DNA of 64,000 bases from Plantago ovata (taxonomy: Eukaryota > Streptophyta > Magnoliopsida > Lamiales > Plantaginaceae), in NCBI GenBank assembly GCA_028274465.1, contig CM051455.1, positions 118,829,547-118,893,546 of the forward strand, written 5' to 3'. A program made the position numbers and the translations under genes. The notes beneath the pieces are model-generated. The model worked only from the letters and a program-made list of their open reading frames with translations. It did no database searches and was not told the DNA's origin. Below, piece by piece: positions 56,789 to 64,000 of the stretch. Position 1 is the first letter of the stretch; each line of letters begins with the position of its first letter.

Positions 56789-58155
56789 CCTATCAAGCCT
56801 TGCCCTAGTCTTCTCGAATCTTCTTCATAACGTTTGAGAAAACTTTGCGTGTGATCAACCATCTTCTGCAAGTTCTCCATCAGTTGAGCCGACTTCGACT
56901 TCGGTGGCTCTTTCGGAGCGGGTTTTTCGCAGTGGTCATTACCATAGTTTAGCCTACTACGGTCTTGGTTAGGTCCATAAGTTTGGTTAGCCGGTGCATA
57001 TCCTTGATTGTTACGGTATCCTCTTCTCCAGAATCCACCTCGAGGATTCCTACCGTCTTGTCCGTAGCTAACTTCTCGAGTGCCAAACTCCGTAGAAAAG
57101 GCTTCTTCTTCGCCTCCTCGAGCCCAGTTGCCATCATCGTATGCCAGCTCCGATCTACACATATGAGCCCCATGCCCATAGTTCTTGCAAATTCGGCATA
57201 CTTCGTTCGAAACAGTTGTTCCGGTGGCGCTCTTGAGGACTTGCTTCAATTCGTTGGTAAAGCACTCGAATTGATCCCCATTCCCCCTATACATAGGGGC
57301 TTCTTGAGTCGGTGGAGCTTCAGGTCCACGCCTCCTAACCATTGCTCTTGGGTCCTTGAACTGCGAACCCTTAGCAAGCCTTTCGAAAACAGCCCAGACG
57401 GCTTCTGCGGTTTCCTCCCAAATATTGCCTAGGCATTGGAAATCCACCACTTGTTGGTTCTCGAAGGTTAGTCCATTGTAGAAGTGTTGGACTAGGTCGG
57501 AAAGTTCAAAACCATGATGAGGGCACTTGTTCGTGAGATCTTGGAACCTCTCAAACGCGGTGTAGATGGTCTCATCATAGTCCTGCTTGAATCCAGTGAT
57601 CTGCGCCTTTAGCGTGGTAGTCAAGGTGTGGGGGAAGTATTTCTCCATGAAAGCTGAAAAAACCTTCTCCCAAGTGTCCAGCGAGCCGGCTGGTAGAGAA
57701 CTCAGCCATGACTTGGCTCTGTCGCCAAGTCCCATAGCAAAAACCTTCATCCTCAACTCATCCGTTGTTATGTCAGCTCCGGGTCGTGGGAGTTGGTTGA
57801 CGAAATCATCGATATCGTGCAAGTACCCCATCACATCTTCCCTTGATAATCCATAGAACCTCGGAAGTTGTTGGAATGCGTGGTTCTTGATCTCCAGATC
57901 TCGGGTTGCAGACGAAAGAACGATCGTCGGTCCCCTCATACGATCCTTGGTGGGTTGAACCCATGCCTTCAGTGGTCTAGCTTCTGCCATTCCGTCGATT
58001 TCCTTGAAAAGAATGTGTAGAGATTCAGAGAAATCGGTATCCTCTATTTCCTCTAGTGCGCGCCTTTCAAGTAGTCGCCTTCTTTGGTGGTAGACTCTAT
58101 CGATCTCAGCAATTGAATCAGCAAGCGGTGTTTCTGCAGAACGTGTATGCGACAT
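56743..58155 (-). CDS. gag: A2 gag (470-codon open frame)
   Basis: Begins MSHTRSAETPLADSIAEIDR at 58155. Gag domain at about residues 60-240 (PRFYGLSREDVMGYLHDIDD; LPAGSLDTWEKVFSAFMEKY; GFKQDYDETIYTAFERFQDL). CCHC knuckle CRICKNYGHGAHMC near residue 345, then a Gly/Arg/Asn-rich RNA-binding stretch (NPRGGFWRRGYRNNQGY), and a C-terminal helical part QLMENLQKMVDHTQSFLKRYEED. Role: RNA packaging and particle assembly. Longest uninterrupted gag of the A family in the window; in family order the protease follows. Confidence 0.85.
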   Translation of the reverse strand: MSHTRSAETPLADSIAEIDRVYHQRRRLLERRALEEIEDTDFSESLHILFKEIDGMAEARPLKAWVQPTKDRMRGPTIVLSSATRDLEIKNHAFQQLPRFYGLSREDVMGYLHDIDDFVNQLPRPGADITTDELRMKVFAMGLGDRAKSWLSSLPAGSLDTWEKVFSAFMEKYFPHTLTTTLKAQITGFKQDYDETIYTAFERFQDLTNKCPHHGFELSDLVQHFYNGLTFENQQVVDFQCLGNIWEETAEAVWAVFERLAKGSQFKDPRAMVRRRGPEAPPTQEAPMYRGNGDQFECFTNELKQVLKSATGTTVSNEVCRICKNYGHGAHMCRSELAYDDGNWARGGEEEAFSTEFGTREVSYGQDGRNPRGGFWRRGYRNNQGYAPANQTYGPNQDRSRLNYGNDHCEKPAPKEPPKSKSAQLMENLQKMVDHTQSFLKRYEEDSRRLGQGLIGWKRALGLPIKRCKN

Positions 58156-58300
58156 ACACTATCTATAACAGACTAGGAAAGGTGATTAGAAACAGACTCG
58201 GAAAGCAGTATCAGAGAGAGAAAAAAGGAAAACTAAAACTAATAGAATTAGGAATCTAAAGCTGAAAATATAAACAAATTAAACAGAAAAAAGGAGTATA

Positions 58301-58319
58301 GTCCCCGGCAACGGCGCCA
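58301..58319 (-). other. A2 primer-binding site, tRNA-Asp type
   Basis: Complement of GTCCCCGGCAACGGCGCCA next to the 5' LTR. Confidence 0.92.
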
Positions 58320-58322
58320 ATT

Positions 58323-59596
58323 TGATGAACCAGAATTTGTCGGATTCCAACTGATCAAATAAATTTGTAATTAACCAAAGGCAATCCACAACTACAACGA
58401 AAACCGTAGTGTAGCAGTAGAATGACTCGAGTGTCTTTCTCTCAGGACTATAACTAGCTTTATCAAATCTAATTTAGAATATAAAAACAGCAAACAGATA
58501 GCAAAGGGGTTTCTAGCAGATAATGGAGATTGGTGATAGTATGGTCCTTCTTAGCATAACGGGTCGATAATCATGCATAAATTCCTCGGTCTTGCATAGA
58601 GATCTTTGAATCAATCTAGTGTCCTGTTGCAAATATTAAGCACTACGAAGATAATTGGTATGACAAGTCAATCACTATTGTCCTAATGTGTTCCGTAATT
58701 ATTCAACACTACGAAGATAAACTCGCACACAGGTCGACAAGTGTCCAATTGTGCATAATAAATAATACAACATACGAGAATTTAGGTTGTGCCTGATCAA
58801 CGAAATAAAGCAAGGACACGGAGTATAATGCGCGATATAGCCATTAGCATGATTATCTTCCCTTCGCTAAGAATTCACATACTACCACCAACGATAAGTT
58901 TAGCTACTCATAATAGGCATGCAATCAACAGAAATCATAGAAGAAAACATGTTGAAAGAATATAATAAAATAAGTAGAATAAAACTGTAAGATACAAAGT
59001 TACCGAAGGTTGTCAATCTCCGGATGATTGCGATCCTACGAGCTCCAAACTGCTATGAAAAAGTATCCCCTAAGCTACAGTACTCCCAGGACAGGCCCCG
59101 GGAAGTTCCTACCTAAAACTATAGAGAGAGGTGAGAGAGAAGGTCTGGAAAGATATGATTTTCGGAGAAAAACTGAGCACTATATATAGGCCCCGAAAAA
59201 CCACGGGGCGGTTCGCCCTAGCCATGCGGCGGTTCGCCCCCGGGTATTTCTCGCGGAATTCCGCGTTTTCGACGCGTTTTTGGATTTCTTCCCCTCTTCG
59301 GACTCGGTTTTTGACTTCTAGTAGCCTTCTAACCTCTAGATTCGGCCCCTAGACTTCAAATCCTATCCGGAAACCTTCAGATACTCCAAATAGGCTTGTG
59401 GAACACCAATTCCTTGTAAACTTCAATATAATTGCCCGGAAATCTTCGAATTTCAACCAAAACCTGTAAAATAAAATCTAAAGGGAAACGTGACACTATT
59501 CTAATAAAATGTACTAAAATATAGCTAAATTAACATAGAGGATAGCTAAAATAGGTGAAAAAGACTCGAATGAAAGTGTAAAATACACATTCATCA
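58323..59596 (-). repeat. A2 5' LTR (1.27 kb)
   Basis: TGATGAACC...TTCATCA, TATA at 59181-59188 with GC palindromes upstream. Followed by TAGAT. Confidence 0.93.
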
Positions 59597-59920
59597 TAGA
59601 TGACTGATAACAACCCTCAAGCTACAAGCCCCAACCAATATAAGTGCAGAAATATGTATACGTATGTATTTCTGAGATGCTTTCCATGGGGTGCTTTAAT
59701 TCTGAACTTTCATTGCGTTTCTATGTATTGGCGACCTCGTCTTGCAGACTCGCAGTGATCGTCAGATTAGAGTAAGCTTATGGTTATAACTTACTGCATA
59801 ATGTATCTAGCGACCTCGATAGGTACAATATGTAGAGCGTCTGGTTAAATTAGATTACCACCCAAGAGTTGCGTGACACAATTGGATAGTCCTACCGCCC
59901 ATATTATGTTATGCGACCAG
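59597..59920 (+). mobile_element. D0 leader fragment (duplicate copy)
   Basis: Counterpart of 17885-18209 between A2 and X. Non-coding. Confidence 0.88.
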
Positions 59921-60264
59921 TGATGAACGCGTATTTTACACCTTCATTCGAGTCTTTTTTCACCTATTTTGCTATCCTCTATGTTAATTTAGCTATATTA
60001 TAGTGCATTTTATTAGAATAGTGTCACGTTTCCCTTTAGTTTGCATTTTACAGGTTTTAGGTGAAAAACGTGGTTTTCCGGGCAATTATATTGAAGAGAA
60101 CGAAGAATCGGTGTTCCGAGGACATTTTTGGAGTATTTAGAAGATTCCGGATGGGATTTGAAGTCTAGGGGTCGAGTTTCAAGACTTAAAGGTCACTAGA
60201 AGGCAAAACCGAGTCCGAAAAGGAAAGGAAATCCAAAAACGCGTCTCTCGCCGACTGGAACTCC

Positions 60265-60364
60265 CGGGCGTTTCGCCCGGGATATGGGGCGGTTCGCCCC
60301 ACACCAGGCGGTTCGCCCGGTGTGTGGGGCGACTCGCCCCACGCTTGCCGAACTCCTATATATA
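60265..60364 (+). promoter_or_regulatory. X LTR promoter: GC palindromes and TATA box (right copy)
   Basis: Four GGGCG...CGCCC palindromes between 60265 and 60340, then TATATATA at 60357-60364. Confidence 0.6.
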
Positions 60365-60443
60365 GTTGTTGTTTCTCTACGTTTTTTCATACTTTTCTCA
60401 GACCTTTTTCCATACCTTTCTCATTAGTTTTAGGTAGGAATTC

Positions 60444-62049
60444 TGTTGGTCCCTTTAAACAACAAGAAAAGACTAGAGGGGGGGGGGGGTGAAAGTGCTT
60501 ATTACTTTTCAGTAATAAGCATTCTCAGCAAGTGCTTATTACTTTTCAGTAATGAGTTTGCTAATACTTAACTTTCTCAGCAAGCGTAAGTTACTTTACA
60601 GTAGCTTGGTTTTCTAATACTTTAAATCAGAGAGCGGGAGTCTTTGATACAATAAGTGCTTTTTCAGTAAGTAAAGGTTTCAGCAAGTGATGTGAGTGAC
60701 TGTGTACAGACAGATATGAATTGCTGAAAGCTAAGTACAGTAAGTAAATCACACAAACACTTTTATAGTGGTATCTGAGAGTGGCGTAATCTCTCAACTA
60801 ATCCACTTCGTCCTTTCTAGGACTGAATCCACTAAGATATGATTGAGGTTCCTTACAATCTCCTATCTAGAGCGATTCAACAGAAACCAAATCACACTTG
60901 CTTTGTCTCCAACCTAAACTAGAGAACGTAACCTTGTTCTCCACCACACTTGGTACTTTTAATCAGCAAAACTATGCTCGATTAAGTTCCCCCTGAATAT
61001 CACGTCTGAAAGGGTATATTTTCAGTTAGAGAGTTTTGGGGTGAGATAACTTAATTATAACTTATTCAGTTACAACAAGTAATCTAAGAAACACAACTTG
61101 GAATACTTTGCAGTAAACAAGTTTGATTGTTTCTGGTGTCAAGACTTGTTCTAGTTCGAAAGAAAGAACACTTAACTAATTTCTTAGCTGAGTTTGTTCT
61201 ACTTCTTCACAAGTAGCTTTTTCAAGCTTTAAGTCTTGGAACGGATCAATGGCAGATGTAGAGAGTTTGAAGGTATGTGAGTTTTAAGCACAAGTGAGAG
61301 TTCGATCACGTTGTTGACACACTTCAACTCTTCGCCAGATGACCTCTATTTATAGTGCAAGTAAGGAGCCGTTTGAATTTCAAATCCTAAGGCTTTTGTT
61401 CCTTAACATGTCACTATCTTGCTTTTGTACTTTCAGCAACGTCTTTGTTTGTCTTCTAGCCTTCATGTCCTTCGCGTGTAAGCTTTGCATTTAATGCATA
61501 TTTGAATAGAATTCAAACAGTAACATTGGAGCGCAAATTCAAGTACTTTCAGCAAGGGGTCACATATGTTCCATCAGCAAGTGATTAGTCTCAGTTTCAG
61601 CAAGCACAACCTACTCTGTCTTTCAGATTTTCACTTATGCAATGCTGTTGCTGAAATTTCCACTTTCTGAGCAACACGTGCCTTTGTAGATGCCAGTCTT
61701 CAGCAATCTTCTAGTCTTTAGATCTTCGAATTCTTCAAGTCTTCAGATCTTCAAAAAGTCTTCAAGATTCTGAGCGGTTTCTAAATGCTTCAATAGGTTA
61801 TTCTCTTTTCAGAAAATAAGATACATCATAAGCTTCAGCATCAATAAGTTATTTTCATTTCAGAAAATAAAATACATCATACGCAAAAGAAATAACTTAT
61901 CTAGCACCTATACTAAGTCATCAGCAAACGTTCCTCTTTTACAATGTCCTTAAAATTCTAAATTCCTATGGACCTTAAGAGTACTAATTACTGGATTTTC
62001 CTTAATTTAGCATGGTTAATTGCTCATCAAAGTTACAAGTTTCCTAACA
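60444..62049 (-). repeat. Solo Sirevirus (C-type) LTR in X, with target duplication AATTC
   Basis: TGTTGGTCCC...CCTAACA, 1.61 kb, flanked by AATTC at 60439-60443 and 62050-62054. It occupies the same base of X as the C1 LTR at 18743. TATAAATA on the minus strand at 61347-61354. No internal element sequence follows, so the interior was lost, most simply by LTR-LTR recombination. Confidence 0.93.
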
Positions 62050-62054
62050 AATTC

Positions 62055-62719
62055 TCCAGAGCCTGTTCTGGGAATTCTTAGCATAGGAGACAATTTTTCT
62101 AATCAATTTGGAGCTTGTGAGATCGCGATTCTTCGGAGAATGACAACCTTCGTCGGTAACATTGTATCTCAGATTTTTCTATTTATATTTATATCTTTCA
62201 ACATGTTTTCATTCAATCTTGCTATGATTTCTGTTGATTGCATGACATCTATGAGTAGCTAAATCTATCGTTGGTGATAGTATGTGATTCTTAGCGAGGG
62301 TTATTAATTATGCATGATGGCGGTAATGCGAATCAGACTTTGAGTTATTGCTTTATTTCTTTGATCTATCTAAGCCCTTTATCTTCGTAGTGTTGAATTG
62401 AACGGAACACATTGGAGAATTCATGATCTTAGATCTCTATGCAAAACGTTCAGGTACTTCATGCATGATTATTAACCTGCTATGCTTTGAATGATCATAC
62501 TATCACTAACTTCCACTATCTTGATAAGAAAAATCTGTGCTAAGTCGTATGTTGATTTTATAGTTTAAGTTAAATTAGATAAAGCTAGTTATAGTCCTTA
62601 GAGATCGACACTCGATGTTATTTTACTGCTACACTACGGTTTTCGTTGTAGTTGTGAATTGCCTTTGGCTAAAAACAAATTTATTTGATTAATTGAATCT
62701 GACAAATTCTATTTCATCA
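62055..62719 (+). repeat. X LTR, right part
   Basis: Resumes the X LTR after the solo LTR and ends TTTCATCA. Includes the AAAACCTTCGTTGTAGTTG-type end shared with A and B LTRs. Non-coding. Confidence 0.88.
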
Positions 62720-62722
62720 AAT

Positions 62723-62740
62723 TGGCGCCATTGCCGGGGA
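62723..62740 (+). other. X primer-binding site, tRNA-Asp type (one mismatch)
   Basis: TGGCGCCATTGCCGGGGA three bases after the LTR end. Confidence 0.85.
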
Positions 62741-62865
62741 ATATACTGCTTTTTTCTGTTTAGCTTTTATATATTCTCAGCATTCAATTCCTAGTTTTAG
62801 TAGTTTTTATTTTTTCTATTTGATCTCTCTGATACTCCTTTGTTAGCTTGTTACATGTAGTGAAT

Positions 62866-63881
62866 GCGAAGTACACGATCTAGGGGAACACCGCTTGCTG
62901 AACCAATCGTTGAAATTGACAGAGTCTACCACCAAAGAAGGTGACTACTTCGACGACGTGAACTAGAGGAAATAGAGGATACCGATTTCTTTGAATCTCT
63001 ACACAGTCTTTTTAAGGAAATCGTCGAAATGGCAGAAGCTAGACCACTGAAAGCATGGGTTCAACCCACCAAGGATCGTATGAGGGGACCGGCGATTGTT
63101 CTTTCACCTGCAACTCGAGATCTGGAAATAAAAAACCACACGTTCCAACAACTTCCTAGGTTCTATGGCTTAGCAAGGGAAGATGTGATGGGGTACTTGC
63201 ACGATATTGATGATTTCGTCAACCAACTCCCACGACCCGGAGCTAAAATAACAGCGGATGAGTTGAGAATGAAGGTTTTTTCTATGGGGCTTGGCGATAG
63301 GGCCAAGTCATGGTTGAGTTCTATACCGGCGGGTTCGTTGGACACTTGGGAGAAGGTTTTTTCAGCATTCATGGAGAAATACTTTCCCCAGACTTTGACT
63401 ACCGCGCTTAAGGCGCAAATCAATGGGTTCAAACAAGACTATGATGAGACCATCTACACCGCGTTTGAGAGGTTCCAAGACCTCATGAACAAGTGCCCTC
63501 ACCATGGTTTTGAGCTTTCGGATCTTGTCCAACACTTCTACAATGGACTGACCTTTGAGAACCAGCAAGTGGCGGATTTCCAATGCCGTGGCAATATTTG
63601 GGAGGAAACCGCGGAAGCCGTCTGGGCGGTTTTCGAAAGACTTGCCAAGGGTTCGCAATTCAAGGATCCAAGAGCGATGGTTAGGAGACGTGGACCTGAA
63701 GCTCCACCTATTGAGAAGACTATAGGGCGAGGCTTGATTGTTTGGAAGAGAGCACTAGGCTTGCCCATCAAAAGAGGCAAGAGGTGATTGACCGTGGAGC
63801 GAGTAGGGAGCAAGGGAAGTTGCCTAACAACACTGGGAAGTCGATGTCCATTACCTTGGTGGGTGATCTTCCTGTTGAAAT
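62866..63881 (+). pseudogene. gag: X gag remnant
   Basis: Similar to A gag through the whole gag domain (MAEARPLKAWVQPTKDRMRG; PRFYGLAREDVMGYLHDIDD; IPAGSLDTWEKVFSAFMEKY) and then shortened, with no zinc knuckle before A3 interrupts. Broken several times. Confidence 0.85.
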
Positions 63882-64000
63882 TGATGAACCGGAATTTGTC
63901 AGATTCTAATTAATCAAATAAATTTGTATTTAGCCAGAGGCAATTCACAACTTCAACGAAAACCGTAGTGTAGCAGTAAAATAACCTCGAGTGTCGATAT
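63882..64000 (-). repeat. A3: start of another Athila-like LTR at the window edge
   Basis: TGATGAACCGGAATTTGTCAGATTC and the CCGTAGTGTAGCAG stretch of the A LTRs, minus-strand orientation, inserted in X. The rest is beyond the window. Confidence 0.85.

Larger units (their letters stand above)
53450..59596 (-). mobile_element. A2: second copy of A1, lacking its 3' end
   Basis: Minus-strand 5' LTR 58323-59596, tRNA-Asp PBS, gag, protease, extra ORF region; cut at 53450, so the 3' non-coding region and 3' LTR are missing. The right flank is TAGAT then D0 sequence, exactly as for A1, so A2 is a duplicate of the A1 insertion. About 97-98% identical to A1 by eye. Broken a few times; the gag frame is the best kept of the family here. 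Confidence 0.92.
59921..63881 (+). mobile_element. X: Athila-like element (LTR and gag), interrupted by a solo Sirevirus LTR
   Basis: Plus strand. The LTR runs 59921-60443 and resumes at 62055-62719 (1.19 kb without the insert), followed by a tRNA-Asp-type PBS with one mismatch (62723-62740) and a gag remnant to 63881, where A3 begins. LTR and gag are related to, but distinct from, A and B. Broken several times. The left copy of its LTR start is at 18210-18742; the bases ACCAG before it match the D sequence at 44629-44633. Confidence 0.85.

Overview
The window is plant nuclear DNA made almost entirely of LTR retrotransposons inserted into one another. The element lineages (Sirevirus-type Ty1/copia with a 3' env-like ORF, Tork/Angela-like Ty1/copia, Athila-like Ty3/gypsy primed by tRNA-Asp, and Tat-type Ty3/gypsy with a second RNase H) are typical of flowering plants. 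I cannot name a species. I see no host protein gene, rRNA, tRNA, CRISPR array or prokaryotic feature; every supportable ORF belongs to a retroelement. These elements are treated as fossils: parts, nesting and rough ages are given.

Layout. 1-2565: 5' part of an Athila-like gag element on the minus strand (A0), inserted in the 3' LTR of a Tat-type element (E, 2566-5175). E is broken at 5176 by a Sirevirus-like LTR (C0, 5176-5867). C0 is broken by a Ty1/copia element (D0, 5868-9044 and 17885-18209). D0 holds the complete non-autonomous Athila-like element A1 (9045-17884) and, at 18210, a plus-strand relative, X. X is split by the Sirevirus C1 (18743-39351), which itself contains the gag-only element B (24323-29864). 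After the second LTR of C1 comes a partial second copy, C2 (39352-53449), carrying a Ty1/copia element D (41063-51130). At 53449/53450 C2 is joined abruptly to A2 (53450-59596), a second copy of A1. The D0 fragment, the X fragment and a solo Sirevirus LTR (60444-62049) then repeat the left-hand order before X continues to 63881, where another Athila-like LTR (A3) starts.

Two structural stories stand out. First, the nest is up to six levels deep (E > C0 > D0 > X > C1 > B), and four insertion points (A1, X, B, D) can be read against an unfilled copy elsewhere in the window. Second, 11689-20351 and 53450-62049 are a roughly 97-98% identical duplication whose breakpoint shows only the 4-base overlap AGAA.

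Functionally, D and C carry the gag-pol set of copia elements. A, B and X carry gag (A also a protease and an extra 3' ORF), and where they are complete they contain no reverse transcriptase or integrase, so A and B must have used enzymes from another element. The most unusual signals are three in-frame intron-like segments in the Sirevirus 3' ORF, an intron-like leader in front of the extra ORF of A, a hairpin array between pol and the 3' ORF of C1, twin hairpins in the 3' region of A and B, and a GC-rich palindrome repeated at the promoters of the whole A/B/X family. LTR differences counted by eye (about 1.7-3%) suggest most of the nest is under about 1-1.2 million years old if a commonly used plant rate of 1.3e-8 per site per year applies.
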